From contig NZ_LMLC01000003.1 in NCBI RefSeq assembly GCF_001421805.1, positions 496,236 to 560,235 of the forward strand: DNA of 64,000 bases, given 5' to 3'. The translations under genes and the position numbers were made by a program. The notes below the pieces were generated by a model. That model searched no databases. It saw nothing but the letters and a program-made list of their open reading frames with translations, and was not told the origin of the DNA. Below are positions 1 through 9,520 of this stretch, piece by piece (the stretch's first letter is position 1; the number at the start of each line of letters is the position of its first letter). Origin of the DNA: Sphingomonas sp. Leaf34. Its GTDB lineage: Bacteria; Pseudomonadota; Alphaproteobacteria; Sphingomonadales; Sphingomonadaceae.

Positions 1-2
1 CG

Positions 3-149
3 AACCTCACGCTGCTGCGCTTCGACATCGACAGCGCAGAACTGTGGGAGACGGACATCTCGATCGGTGGTCGCCTGAAGATGCTGTTCGGCGGCACGAT
101 CCGTCCGGACGAGTCGAGCAGCCACGCGGTCGTCGACTCGGTCGCATAA
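3..149 (+). CDS. C-terminal end of a general stress protein, pyridoxamine 5'-phosphate oxidase-like family (partial)
   Basis: Only the last 48 codons are inside the window; the gene runs in from the left edge and stops with TAA at 147-149. The visible tail contains LLRFDIDSAELWE followed by a short stretch around KMLFGG. This resembles the C-terminus of the general stress protein 26 type (split-barrel flavin/pyridoxamine-phosphate-binding fold), where an 'AE-W' motif is followed by a KxLxG helix. That assignment is by recalled family pattern, not alignment. A strong hairpin follows directly, so this is the end of the transcript. Confidence 0.5.
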   Translation, partial: NLTLLRFDIDSAELWETDISIGGRLKMLFGGTIRPDESSSHAVVDSVA

Positions 150-158
150 GCTACCGGT

Positions 159-184
159 GGGCAGCCCCGCGATCGGGGCTGCCC
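159..184. terminator. Bidirectional terminator hairpin
   Basis: A perfect 10-bp stem (GGGCAGCCCC with its complement GGGGCTGCCC) closes a 6-nt loop. It sits in the short gap between two convergent genes, so it probably terminates both. No long T tract follows on either side. Confidence 0.7.
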
Positions 185-191
185 ATAGCCG

Positions 192-1424
192 TCACCCGTT
201 CGCGGTGATGAACTCTTCGACAACGGGCGCGATCTTGTCGCGCCAGCGCGAACCGTTGAAGATGCCGTAATGCCCTGCGCCCTCCGCGATCAAATAGCGC
301 TTCTTCGCATCCGGCAACGCCGTCGCCAGCGTCAGCGCAGCCTTGGTCTGGCCCAGGCCTGAAATATCGTCGCGCTCCCCCTCGATGGCCAGCAGCCCGA
401 TATCGGTGATCGCCGCCGGATCCACGAGCCGTCCACGATGCGTCAGGATCCCGCGCGGCAGTGCGTGGGTCTGGAAGACCACATCGATCGTCTGGAGATA
501 GAATTCCGCGGTCATGTCGCAGACCGAGCGATATTCCTCATAGAAATCCTGGCTCTGCGACGCGCTCGCATCGTCGCCTTGGACGAGATGCTTATACATC
601 TCCCAATGCGAGACCATGTGGTTGCCCAAATTCATCGACATGAACCCGGCAAGCTGCAGGAACCCGGGATAGACCTTGCGCCCCGCACCCGGATAATTGC
701 CCGGTACCGTCGCGATCACATTCTGCTCAAACCAGGCATGCGGCCGTTCGGTCGCCAGCGTGTTGACCGCGGTCGGCGCTTCGCGCGTGTCAACGGGACC
801 GCCCATCATCGTCAGCGTCTTGGGCCGGCACGGATTCTTGTCCGCGCTCATCAGCGCCGCCGCGGCATAACAGGGTACCGACGGCTGGCAGACCGCGAGC
901 ATGTGCGTCCCGCCCTGCCCCTCGTTCGCGCCGATCTGCTCGAGAAACGCGATCAAATAATCGACATAATCGTCGAGATCGAAGCGGCCCGCCGACAACG
1001 GCACGCTGCGCGCATCGCGCCAGTCGGTGATGTAGACGTCCGCGAACGGGAGCATCCGCTCGACCGTCCCGCGCAGCAGCGTGGCGTAATGGCCCGACAT
1101 CGGCGCGACGATCAGCAGCTTGGGGCCGCCCTCGACGCCGTCCCGCACGAACCGCTTCAGCTGGCCGAAATCCTTCCGCAGCACGATCTCCTCGCGCACC
1201 GCGACCTCACGCCCGTCGATGACCGTCCGGTCAAGCCCAAACGCCGGCTTTCCGCGAGTCGCATTCGCGTGTGCGAACACCTCCAGCGCCGATCCGATCA
1301 CCGCCCCGCCCCCTAAATAGGCGAATGGGTTTGCCGGATTGTTGAGCATTTCCGCGCCGAAACTCGCCAGTTTGCTGGCACCTGACATCATCGACCGTTG
1401 GAATTCGTAAGCATCGTAGAGCAT
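192..1424 (-). CDS. phaZ: Intracellular polyhydroxyalkanoate depolymerase (PhaZ)
   Basis: A 410-residue protein of the intracellular PHB depolymerase family, which breaks down stored polyhydroxybutyrate granules in the cytoplasm. The N-terminus MLYDAYEFQR is typical. The lipase-like box uses cysteine (LAVCQPSVP, Cys179), as in the Ralstonia PhaZ1 type, with a later Asp (GERDDISG) and His (GAGHYGIF) completing the triad. The start is placed at 1424 because GAAGGA lies just upstream; the open frame extends 24 codons further without support. The gene stands alone, divergent from the ABC exporter. Confidence 0.9.
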   Translation of the reverse strand: MLYDAYEFQRSMMSGASKLASFGAEMLNNPANPFAYLGGGAVIGSALEVFAHANATRGKPAFGLDRTVIDGREVAVREEIVLRKDFGQLKRFVRDGVEGGPKLLIVAPMSGHYATLLRGTVERMLPFADVYITDWRDARSVPLSAGRFDLDDYVDYLIAFLEQIGANEGQGGTHMLAVCQPSVPCYAAAALMSADKNPCRPKTLTMMGGPVDTREAPTAVNTLATERPHAWFEQNVIATVPGNYPGAGRKVYPGFLQLAGFMSMNLGNHMVSHWEMYKHLVQGDDASASQSQDFYEEYRSVCDMTAEFYLQTIDVVFQTHALPRGILTHRGRLVDPAAITDIGLLAIEGERDDISGLGQTKAALTLATALPDAKKRYLIAEGAGHYGIFNGSRWRDKIAPVVEEFITANG

Positions 1425-1587
1425 GCGGTATCCTTCGCCTTTATATAGGCTATAACGGTCGTAACGCAAAAGCGCCGCAGCGCAACGCGCGATCATTACC
1501 TATCGCGTCAGGCCGAACTGTCTCCACGGCCACCGCGCACGGTGGTTGTCGTTGAGCGGCACCCCCACGGCTGCTAGGCGGTGCCGC

Positions 1588-3363
1588 ATGGCCAAGCCGA
1601 ACCCCGAAGAGAAGACGTCCCGCCGGATCGGCGATCTCGCAATGGTATGGCGCCACGCCGCCAACTATCCGCGCCAGATCGCGTTTGCCGGCCTCGCGCT
1701 GATGACCACGTCCGCGGCGACGATCGGCATACCCTATGGCTTCAAGCGCGTGATCGATCGCGGCTTCGGCCCTGGCGCCAGCGGATCGGTCGGCACGTCG
1801 TTCCACTATCTGCTGATGATCGTCGTCGTGCTCGCACTGGCGACCGCGGTGCGCTTCTATTACGTCTCGTGGCTCGGCGAACGCGTCGTCGCGGACATTC
1901 GCACCACCGTGCAGCGCCACCTGCTTCGCCTGACGCCGCGCTTCTTCGAGGAGAATCGCCCGTCCGAAATCGCCTCGCGGCTCACTTCGGATACCGCGCT
2001 GATCGAACAGGTCGTCGGCAGCACCGTGTCGATCGCGCTGCGCAACACCTTCACCGGGATCGGCGGGCTGATCTATCTGTTCGCGATCTCGCCGAAGCTC
2101 GCCGGCATGCTGATGATCGGCATCCCGCTGATCATCCTGCCGATCGCACTGCTCGGCAAACGCGTGCGCAATTACTCGCGCACCTCGCAGGACCGAGTCG
2201 CCGATGTCGGCTCGATCGCGACCGAGACGCTCGGCGCGATGAAGGTCGTGCAGGCGTTCGGCCAGGAGGACCGCGAGGCGATCCGCTTCGCCGATGCGGT
2301 CGGCGCGACCTTCGCGGCGGCGCGCGCGCGCATCCTGCTGCGCGCGGTGATGACCGCGATCGTCATCGGGCTGGTCTTCGGATCGATCACGCTGGTCCTG
2401 TGGGAGGGCGCGATCGACGTCGCCGCCGGACGGATCAGCGGCGGCGCGATCGCCGCGTTCGTTCTTACCGGCGGGATCGTCGCAGGCGCGTTCGGCGCGC
2501 TGACCGAGGTGTATGGCGACCTGTTGCGCGGTGCCGGCGCCGCCGGGCGACTGTCCGAACTGCTGCGCGAGACGCCCGAGATCGCCGCCCCCGCCACCCC
2601 GGTCGCGCTCCCGCTGCCGCCGCGCGGCGCGCTCGCGTTCGAGAACGTCCAGTTCCATTACCCGACCCGCCGCGACGTCGCCGCGCTCAACGGCTTCTCG
2701 CTCGACATCAAGCCGGGCGAGACGGTCGCGGTCGTCGGTCCCTCGGGCGCAGGCAAGACGACGTTGTTTCAGCTCGTCCAGCGCTTCTACGATCCCGATG
2801 CGGGCCGCGTGACGCTCGACGGCGTCGACCTGCGCGACGCCGATCCCGCCGCAGTGCGCGCGCGGATCGCGATGGTCCCGCAGGAGACGATCATCTTCGG
2901 CGCGTCCGCGCGCGACAATCTGCGCTACGGCGACTGGACCGCGACCGACGACCAGCTCTGGGCCGCCGCCGAGGCCGCCAACGCGGCCGAATTCCTGCGC
3001 AAGCTGCCCGAGGGGCTCGACACGTTCCTCGGCGAGGGCGGCGCGCGGCTGTCGGGCGGGCAGCGCCAGCGCGTGACAATCGCGCGCGCGCTGCTCCGCG
3101 ATGCGCCGATCCTGCTGCTCGACGAGGCGACCAGCGCGCTCGACGCCGAAAGCGAGCGGCTGGTGCAGGAGGCGCTCGAGCGGCTGATGGCGAACCGCAC
3201 CACGCTCGTCATCGCACACCGCCTCGCCACGGTGCGCGCGGCGGAGCGGATCATCGTGATGAGCGACGGGCAGATCGTCGAGGAGGGCTCGCACGGCGCG
3301 CTGATGACCAACAGCGGCCTCTACGCGCGGCTCGCCAGCCTCCAGTTCAACGAGGCGGCTTAG
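1588..3363 (+). CDS. ABC exporter, fused transmembrane and ATPase domains (MsbA-like)
   Basis: A 591-residue half-transporter. Residues about 20-320 form the six-helix type I exporter domain; residues about 350-590 form the nucleotide-binding domain with Walker A (GPSGAGKTT, near 385), signature LSGGQRQR (near 488), Walker B (ILLLDEATS, near 508) and the H-loop (IAHRLAT). Such homodimeric exporters move lipids or drugs across the inner membrane; the substrate cannot be told from sequence. The start at ATG 1588 (MAKPNPEE) is preferred over an in-frame start at 1546. The 3' end overlaps the convergent TfoX-like gene by 17 nt. Confidence 0.88.
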   Translation: MAKPNPEEKTSRRIGDLAMVWRHAANYPRQIAFAGLALMTTSAATIGIPYGFKRVIDRGFGPGASGSVGTSFHYLLMIVVVLALATAVRFYYVSWLGERVVADIRTTVQRHLLRLTPRFFEENRPSEIASRLTSDTALIEQVVGSTVSIALRNTFTGIGGLIYLFAISPKLAGMLMIGIPLIILPIALLGKRVRNYSRTSQDRVADVGSIATETLGAMKVVQAFGQEDREAIRFADAVGATFAAARARILLRAVMTAIVIGLVFGSITLVLWEGAIDVAAGRISGGAIAAFVLTGGIVAGAFGALTEVYGDLLRGAGAAGRLSELLRETPEIAAPATPVALPLPPRGALAFENVQFHYPTRRDVAALNGFSLDIKPGETVAVVGPSGAGKTTLFQLVQRFYDPDAGRVTLDGVDLRDADPAAVRARIAMVPQETIIFGASARDNLRYGDWTATDDQLWAAAEAANAAEFLRKLPEGLDTFLGEGGARLSGGQRQRVTIARALLRDAPILLLDEATSALDAESERLVQEALERLMANRTTLVIAHRLATVRAAERIIVMSDGQIVEEGSHGALMTNSGLYARLASLQFNEAA

Positions 3364-3682
3364 CCTTTTTGGGTTTTGGCAGCGGCAGTTCCGCGGTCGA
3401 GATACGGACGAGTTCGGCAAGCCAGTCGGCGTCGTCCCAGCGATCGGCGTCGACCAGCAGGCAGGGTTTCGCGCCCGGATAGGGCGCCCCCTCGTCGATC
3501 GCGCCTGCGAACGCACGGCCGCCGGGGGTCGGCTTCACGAACAGCTGGTCGTCGCAGATCAACGCCACCATCCTGCCGTCGCAATAGACGCCAAATTCGC
3601 CGAACATCGGCTTTGCCGAGACGTCGCCCGCTGCTGCGAGCTGCTCGACGATGAACGCGACGGTTTTGCGATCGGAGGCCAT
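3347..3682 (-). CDS. TfoX/Sxy N-terminal domain protein
   Basis: A 111-residue protein with the TfoX_N pattern: an early KPMFGEFGVYCDGRMVA block and a middle LFVKPT...G stretch. In gamma-proteobacteria TfoX/Sxy activates competence genes, but short stand-alone homologues like this one are common in Alphaproteobacteria with unknown roles. The last residues are Lys/Pro-rich (PKPKKAKPP). It converges on and overlaps the ABC exporter by 17 nt. Confidence 0.8.
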   Translation of the reverse strand: MASDRKTVAFIVEQLAAAGDVSAKPMFGEFGVYCDGRMVALICDDQLFVKPTPGGRAFAGAIDEGAPYPGAKPCLLVDADRWDDADWLAELVRISTAELPLPKPKKAKPPR

Positions 3683-3782
3683 TTAGCGATGCTCGCAGAT
3701 CGACGCAGCCTTGGCGAGTCACTGTGTTTCTCTTGCGATGCCACGAGCAGGAGCGCAGAACCGGCGCAAACAGGAGGCGGAT

Positions 3783-4940
3783 ATGCGCGATTTCGACATC
3801 GTCATCTATGGCGCGACGGGCTTTACCGGTCGGCTGGTCGCCGAATATCTGACTCAGACCTATCCGAGCGGTGTCCGCTGGGCGATGGCGGGCCGGTCGC
3901 TGGCGAAGTTGCAGGAGGTGCGCGATCTGATCGGTGCGCCCGCCGACACGCCGCTCGTCACCGCCGATTCGGACGATCCCGCCAGCCTGCGCGCGATGGC
4001 GGAGCGCGCCACCGTCGTGATCTCCACCGTCGGCCCGTACCAACTCTATGGCAGCGCACTCGTCGCCGCGTGCGCCGCGACCGGCACCGGCTATGTCGAT
4101 CTGTGCGGCGAGCCCGCCTGGATGCGCCACATGATCGACGCGCATGAGGGCGAGGCGACGCGCACCGGTGCGCGGATCGTCTTCTCGTGCGGATTCGACA
4201 GCATCCCGTTCGATCTCGGCGTGCTGACGTTGCAGGACGCGGCAAAAGCCAAATACGGCATCCCCGCGCCCCGCGTGAAAGGTCGCGTGCGGACAATGCA
4301 GGGGACGTTCTCGGGCGGCACCGCGGCCAGCCTCAAGGCGACGCTCGCCGCCGCCGCGCGCGATCCCGGCATCGTCAAGCTGCTGACCAGCCCGTTCGCG
4401 CTGACCCCGGGCTTCCAGGGGCCGCACCAGCCGACCGGGCTTCTCCCCGAATATGACACGACGCTCTCGGCCTGGGTCGCGCCGTTCGTGATGGCACCGA
4501 TCAATACCAAGAACGTCCACCGCACCAACTTCCTGCTCGGCGAGGCGTATGGCGCGGACTTCGTCTATGACGAGATGATGGTCGCAGGGCTGGGCGACAT
4601 GGGCAAGATGGCCGCGGAGGCGATCGCCAAGTTCAATCCGTTCGCGGGCGACAAGGGGCCGAAGCCGGGCGAGGGTCCGTCGAAAGAAGAGCGCGACGCC
4701 GGCCATTACGACCTGTTGTTCGTCGGCATCATGCCCGATGGCGCACGGATCGACGCGGTCGTCACCGGCGATCGCGATCCCGGTTACGGTTCGACCAGCA
4801 AGATGATCGCAGAGGCCGCCTTGTGCCTCGCCCAGGACGTGAGCGGCGACGGCGGCATATGGACACCGGGCGCGCTGATGGGGACGGTTCTGCGCGACCG
4901 GCTGGTGGCGAAAGCGGGGCTGACGTTCACCGTCGGCTGA
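3783..4940 (+). CDS. Saccharopine dehydrogenase-like NAD(P)-binding oxidoreductase (trans-acting enoyl reductase type)
   Basis: A 385-residue protein starting MRDFDIVIYGATGFTGRL, a Rossmann GxxGxxG-type nucleotide site of the saccharopine dehydrogenase family. Members of this subgroup in bacteria include trans-acting enoyl reductases and uncharacterised membrane-associated reductases; the real substrate is unknown. The start at 3783 is set by AGGAGG a few bases upstream, 24 codons inside the longest open frame. It converges on rnr with a 4-nt gap and no visible terminator. Confidence 0.8.
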   Translation: MRDFDIVIYGATGFTGRLVAEYLTQTYPSGVRWAMAGRSLAKLQEVRDLIGAPADTPLVTADSDDPASLRAMAERATVVISTVGPYQLYGSALVAACAATGTGYVDLCGEPAWMRHMIDAHEGEATRTGARIVFSCGFDSIPFDLGVLTLQDAAKAKYGIPAPRVKGRVRTMQGTFSGGTAASLKATLAAAARDPGIVKLLTSPFALTPGFQGPHQPTGLLPEYDTTLSAWVAPFVMAPINTKNVHRTNFLLGEAYGADFVYDEMMVAGLGDMGKMAAEAIAKFNPFAGDKGPKPGEGPSKEERDAGHYDLLFVGIMPDGARIDAVVTGDRDPGYGSTSKMIAEAALCLAQDVSGDGGIWTPGALMGTVLRDRLVAKAGLTFTVG

Positions 4941-4944
4941 CGCT

Positions 4945-7164
4945 CTACCGCCGCTTTCCCTGGTGGCGGATGTTCATGGGCCGACCGCGGTGCTTAATCT
5001 GGCGGACCGGCTTGCGCCCGTCACGCGGCGGCGGAGCAGCCCCCTTCCCCTCGGGCATCTCGAAGCGCAGCGCCCCCGATACCGGGTTCGCCTCCGCGAG
5101 CCGCAGTTCCAGTGCCTGCCCCTGCGCGAACACGTCGCCGCTATGCTCGCCGGTCAGCGTGCGTGCGCCCTCGTCGAAGCGGAAGTACTCGCCGCCCAGA
5201 TCGCGCACCGGCATCAGCCCGTCGCCGCCAATCCCCTCGACCGTCGCGAAGAAGCCGAAATTGGTCACGCCGGTGATGCGCACATCCATCACCTGCCCGA
5301 CCCGCTCCGACAGGAACGCCGCGACATAGCGATCGGTGGTATCGCGCTCGGCCTCCATCGCGCGGCGCTCGAGCCGGCTGATGATCTCGCCGACCGACTC
5401 CATGTTGGCCGCGTCGTCTGCCGGCAACCCGCCCTCGCCTAGCCCGTAGGCGGACACCAGCGAGCGGTGCACGAGCAGATCCGCATACCGCCGGATCGGC
5501 GAGGTGAAGTGCGCGTAACTGCCAAGGCTGAGCCCGAAATGCCCATGATTGCCCGGCGCATAATAGGCCTGTGTCTGCGTACGGAGGATCTGCTCCATCA
5601 CCTGCGGCCGGAAGTCGGCATCGCCGATCCGCTCGATGATGTGGTTGAACGTCGCCGGGCGGACGACCTGCCCCAGCGCGAACGGCACGTCGAACGTGTC
5701 GAGATACTCCTTCAGCGCCATCAGCTTCTCGCGGCTCGGCGGCTCGTGGATGCGATACATCACCGGCGCCTTCTTCGCCTCGAGCGCCTTGGCGGCGGCG
5801 ACGTTGGCGGCGATCATGTAGTCCTCGATCAGCCGGTGCGCGTCGAGCCGTTCGCGCGGCGAAACCGACATGATCCGCCCCTGCTCGTCGAGCACTACCC
5901 GGCGCTCGGGCAGATCGAGATCGAGCGGCGCCCGCGCATCGCGCGCCTTGGCGAGCGACTGCCAGCATGCCCAGAGGGGACGCAGCACGGATTCGGTCAG
6001 ATCGAGGTCGAGCGTACCGTCGATCGCCGCCTGCGCCTCTTCATAGGCCAGGTTCGCCGCGATCCGCACCACCGCGCGCGTGAAGCGCCACGACTTGAGC
6101 GATCCATCCTTGCCGATCCGCAAATGGCAGGCCAGTGCCGCGCGATCCGCGCCTTCCTTCAGCGAACACACCTCCGCCGACAGGATCTCGGGCAGCATCG
6201 GCACGACCCGGTCGGGGAAATACACCGAGTTCCCGCGCCGCCGCGCCTCGCGATCGACCTCCGATTTCGGCCGCACGTAGAAGCTGACATCGGCGATCGC
6301 GACGATCGCCTTCCAGCCGCCCGCATTGGCGGGATCGTCGTCCGCCTCCGCCCACACCGCATCGTCGTGATCGCGCGCATCCTCGGGATCGATCGCGACG
6401 ATCGGCACGTCGCGCAAATCCTCGCGCCCCTCGCCCAGCGGCAGCTTGGACACCCGCTCCGCCTCGTCGAGCGCCTCCTGCGCAAACACGTCGGGGATGC
6501 CCAGCTTGTGGATCGCGATCAGCGAGAAGCTGCGCGCCGCAAACGGATCACCCAGTTTCGAGACGACGCGCGCGGCGATCTTCGGCGGCTTGCCCGCGAG
6601 TTCGGCCAGCACCAGATCACCCGGCGCCGCACCGCCCGCATCCGCGACCGCGAACTCACGCCGCTCGCGCTTGTCGACCCCCGTCAGCCACAGCCGCCCC
6701 CCGTCTTCACGCAGCACGCCCAATACCTGTTCGGACGCCGGTGCGAGCACCTTCATCGGATGCGCGATCCAGCCGTTCCCGGCCTCCTCGGTGCGCGCCA
6801 GGATCCGTTCGCCAACGCCCAGCGCCCCCCGCTTGCGTTCGCGCACGCGGAGCCGCGGCGGGGGCACGCCTTCAGCCTCCCACCGCTCGGGCACCGCCCA
6901 GACGTTGCCGCCATCGTCTACATCGACGATTCGCAACACCGTGACCTTCGGCACGCCGCCCATCTTGTGGAACGCGCGACCGGGGGCGCTGTCGATCAGC
7001 CCCTCGTCGGCCATGTCTTTCAACAGCGCCTTCAGCCCGATCTTGTCCTGAGCGCTGAGCCCGAAGCCCTTGGCGATCTCGCGTTTACCCGCGGGCACGT
7101 CGGAGGTGGCGATGAAGTCGAGGATCTGCTCGCGCGTCGGAAGACCGGCTTTTGGTTTGTACAT
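4945..7164 (-). CDS. rnr: Ribonuclease R, 3'-5' exoribonuclease
   Basis: A 739-residue RNase II/R family enzyme that degrades structured RNA processively from the 3' end. An N-terminal winged-helix/cold-shock region is followed by the RNB catalytic domain with the metal-binding aspartates in DPEDARDHDD (residues 259-268), the YAHFTSPIRRYADL motif and a C-terminal S1 domain. The basic tail (RQIKHRGRP) is usual for RNase R. Length fits sphingomonad homologues. The gene runs opposite to its neighbours and appears monocistronic. Confidence 0.95.
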   Translation of the reverse strand: MYKPKAGLPTREQILDFIATSDVPAGKREIAKGFGLSAQDKIGLKALLKDMADEGLIDSAPGRAFHKMGGVPKVTVLRIVDVDDGGNVWAVPERWEAEGVPPPRLRVRERKRGALGVGERILARTEEAGNGWIAHPMKVLAPASEQVLGVLREDGGRLWLTGVDKRERREFAVADAGGAAPGDLVLAELAGKPPKIAARVVSKLGDPFAARSFSLIAIHKLGIPDVFAQEALDEAERVSKLPLGEGREDLRDVPIVAIDPEDARDHDDAVWAEADDDPANAGGWKAIVAIADVSFYVRPKSEVDREARRRGNSVYFPDRVVPMLPEILSAEVCSLKEGADRAALACHLRIGKDGSLKSWRFTRAVVRIAANLAYEEAQAAIDGTLDLDLTESVLRPLWACWQSLAKARDARAPLDLDLPERRVVLDEQGRIMSVSPRERLDAHRLIEDYMIAANVAAAKALEAKKAPVMYRIHEPPSREKLMALKEYLDTFDVPFALGQVVRPATFNHIIERIGDADFRPQVMEQILRTQTQAYYAPGNHGHFGLSLGSYAHFTSPIRRYADLLVHRSLVSAYGLGEGGLPADDAANMESVGEIISRLERRAMEAERDTTDRYVAAFLSERVGQVMDVRITGVTNFGFFATVEGIGGDGLMPVRDLGGEYFRFDEGARTLTGEHSGDVFAQGQALELRLAEANPVSGALRFEMPEGKGAAPPPRDGRKPVRQIKHRGRPMNIRHQGKRR

Positions 7165-7240
7165 GGATCAGAGATAGGGAGCCATCCGGTTCCCGTCACC
7201 TGTTCGATCACGTAGAAACCCAAGGATTTGGCATAGTATC

Positions 7241-7251
7241 TACTCGGACAT
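7241..7251 (-). promoter_or_regulatory. Possible FadR/GntR-type operator half-match upstream of the GntR gene
   Basis: On the minus strand this reads ATGTCCGAGTA, 9 of 11 positions identical to TTGTCCGACTA found at 9521-9531. It lies about 80 nt upstream of the GntR regulator, where autoregulation would be expected. It departs from the FadR-type consensus TNGTNNNACNA at two positions, so this is weak. Confidence 0.3.
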
Positions 7252-7331
7252 ATCAGCGTACCTCGGGGCGGTGATGTTTGCCGTTTCGCCAGCCGAGATC
7301 GGCTGGTACGCAGGTCTACAGGAGTGCAATC

Positions 7332-8096
7332 ATGACCAAGACCATCGCAGAACCAACGGCGCCCGCATCGACCCCGGTTGCAACGCCGCGGGTGCCGCGC
7401 GGGACGGGGCGGCGGCTTCATGGCGCGATCGCGCATAAGTTGGGCACCGCAATCCTAGCGGGCGACTATCCGCCGGGCGACGTCCTGCCGGGTGAGGTCG
7501 CATTCTCCGAGACGCTCGACGTGTCGCGCAGTGCGTATCGCGAAGCGGTGCAGGTGCTGACCGCGAAGGGGCTGGTCGAGAGCAGGCCGAAGGCGGGGAC
7601 GCGCGTCCTGCCGCGCAACCGGTGGAACCTGCTGGACCCCGACGTGCTGGCCTGGGCGTTTGCCGGCGAGCCCGATATCGCCTTCGTCCGCGGTTTGTTC
7701 GAGCTGCGCGCGATCGTCGAGCCCGCCGCCGCCGCGCTCGCCGCGGAACGCCGCGAACGCAGCGACCTGAAGATCATGAAGGATGCGCTCGCGGCGATGC
7801 GGCGTCACACGCTTGCCACCGAAACCGGCCGCGCCGCCGATCGCGAATTTCACGACGCGGTGCTGACCGCGACGCGCAACGACGCGTTGATCGTCCTGAG
7901 CGCGAGCATCGGTGCTGCGGTCAGTTGGACCACGCAATTCAAGCAGCGGGCGCGGGCCCTGCCCCGCAATCCGATCCCCGATCACGTCCTGGTCTATGAC
8001 GCGATCGCGGCGGGGGATGCCGCGGCGGCCAGCGCAGCGATGCGAACGCTGGTCGATCTGGCGCTGGAGGATACCAAGCTGGCGATGGAGCGCTGA
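7332..8096 (+). CDS. GntR-family transcriptional regulator, FadR subfamily
   Basis: A 254-residue regulator. Residues about 25-95 form the winged helix (LGTAILAGDYPPGDVLPGE, then LDVSRSAYREAVQVL), and residues about 115-240 form the all-helical FCD ligand-binding domain with characteristic Asp/His positions. FCD regulators sense sugar acids or fatty-acid derivatives. Its place beside a sugar transporter, mutarotase and xylonate dehydratase suggests it senses a pentonate or a keto-deoxy acid and controls these genes; that is inference. The start ATG 7332 has AGGAG upstream. Confidence 0.88.
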   Translation: MTKTIAEPTAPASTPVATPRVPRGTGRRLHGAIAHKLGTAILAGDYPPGDVLPGEVAFSETLDVSRSAYREAVQVLTAKGLVESRPKAGTRVLPRNRWNLLDPDVLAWAFAGEPDIAFVRGLFELRAIVEPAAAALAAERRERSDLKIMKDALAAMRRHTLATETGRAADREFHDAVLTATRNDALIVLSASIGAAVSWTTQFKQRARALPRNPIPDHVLVYDAIAAGDAAAASAAMRTLVDLALEDTKLAMER

Positions 8097-8121
8097 ACCG
8101 CACCCCATCGCCCTGCAAGTC

Positions 8122-9447
8122 TCAGTGGACCGTGACGGGATCGGGCAACGCGTCGGTGACCTTCGACCCCCACACTGCGTAGAACAGCACGTACAGTTCG
8201 CATGCCGCGGTCAGCAGGAACGAGGTCTGCAGCCCGTAGGTATCGGCGAGCCAACCCTGAACGATCACCAGCGCACCGCCGGCGATCGCCATGATCAGCA
8301 GCCCGGACCCCTCCTCGGTCAGCGGTCCGAGCCCGCGGATGCCGAGCGTGAAGATCGTCGGGAACATGATCGAGTGAAACAGACCGACAGAGATCAGCGC
8401 CCACATCGCAACATGCCCCGTCGTGAACGTCGCGATCAGCATCACGACGAACGCGCCGATGCTTGCCCCGGCCAGCACGCGCTCGGCAGGAATCGTCCGC
8501 ATCGCGACGCTGCCGAGCAGCCGGCCGACCATCATCCCGCCCCACAGGATGAACAGGTAATGCGACGCCTGTTCGTGCGTCAGATTACCGATCTGCGGCT
8601 GGCTGACGAAGTTGATGAACAGATTGGCAACACCAATCTCGGCAATCAGGTAGATGAATATCGCCGGGATGCCGAACACGAGGTTGCGGTGCGACCAGAG
8701 CGAGAGCCCCTTGCGATCAGCCTTGGCCGAGCGCTGCGTCGCCGAGCCCATCGCCGGCAGCGGGAAGCGCGCGATGACGATGGCCAGCACGACCAGCACG
8801 CCCGCGACGATCAGATACGGCAACACCACCGACTGCGCGTCTGCGAGTCGCTCGGCCGGCGTCAACACCGCAGTGGACCCGGCAACCGCGGTGCCCGAGG
8901 TCGAGCGCCCGAGGATCAGATACCCGCCGAACAGCGGCGCGAGCGTCGCACCCGCCGAGTTGAAGGCCTGCACCAGATTGAGCCGCGACGACGCGGTCTC
9001 GGGCGGCCCGACGACGGCGACATAGGGGTTGGCGGCGACCTGCAGCAACGTGATCCCGCTCGCGATCACGAACAGGGCGACCAGCGTGACGCCGTAGGAC
9101 GGCAACCGCGCGGCTGGCACCATCATCAGCGCACCGACCGCCATCAGGCCCAGCCCGAACACCATCGCGCGCTGATAGCCGACCCGCTCGATCAGCTTGG
9201 CCGATGGGATCGAGGCGAAGAAATAGGCGATGAACCAGACGCTCTCGATCAGCGTGGTCTGCGTATAGCTGAGGTCGAACACGCTGCGTAAGTGCGGCAG
9301 CAACGTGTTGTTGATGACGGTGATGAAGCCCCACATGAAGAACAGGCTGGCCAGCAGCGTGAGCGCGGACCGATAGCTCGGTGCCCCGCCCGTCGTGGAA
9401 GGAGCCCCCGCTCCGACAGCATGTTGGGTCTGTATCGGCATTGCCAT
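8122..9447 (-). CDS. Sugar:H+ symporter, glucose/galactose-fucose (FucP/GluP) MFS family
   Basis: A 441-residue protein with 12 predicted membrane segments. FFMWGFITVINNTLLPHL and the later QVAANPYVAV are hallmarks of the FucP/GluP subfamily, which imports fucose, glucose, galactose or related sugars with protons. In this locus xylose, arabinose or a xylo-oligosaccharide is a plausible substrate (inference). ATG 9447 is chosen because GGAGGA lies 10 nt upstream; the frame is open 22 codons further. Divergent from galM with a shared 147-nt promoter region containing a candidate GntR site. Confidence 0.85.
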   Translation of the reverse strand: MAMPIQTQHAVGAGAPSTTGGAPSYRSALTLLASLFFMWGFITVINNTLLPHLRSVFDLSYTQTTLIESVWFIAYFFASIPSAKLIERVGYQRAMVFGLGLMAVGALMMVPAARLPSYGVTLVALFVIASGITLLQVAANPYVAVVGPPETASSRLNLVQAFNSAGATLAPLFGGYLILGRSTSGTAVAGSTAVLTPAERLADAQSVVLPYLIVAGVLVVLAIVIARFPLPAMGSATQRSAKADRKGLSLWSHRNLVFGIPAIFIYLIAEIGVANLFINFVSQPQIGNLTHEQASHYLFILWGGMMVGRLLGSVAMRTIPAERVLAGASIGAFVVMLIATFTTGHVAMWALISVGLFHSIMFPTIFTLGIRGLGPLTEEGSGLLIMAIAGGALVIVQGWLADTYGLQTSFLLTAACELYVLFYAVWGSKVTDALPDPVTVH

Positions 9448-9520
9448 AGTCGCTCTATCCTCCACGCCATGTCGGTGACTGATCAACAGACTTTTTCCGC
9501 ATGGCTTGCCCAAATTTCTG

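Noticed and set aside
1450-3516. A 688-codon minus-strand open frame opposite the ABC exporter
   Set aside because: Low-complexity Arg/Ala/Asp-rich translation without motifs, antisense to a clear ABC transporter; a high-GC shadow.
5467-7215. A 582-codon plus-strand open frame opposite rnr
   Set aside because: Translation is Arg/His/Asp-rich with no domain, while the other strand encodes RNase R with all motifs.
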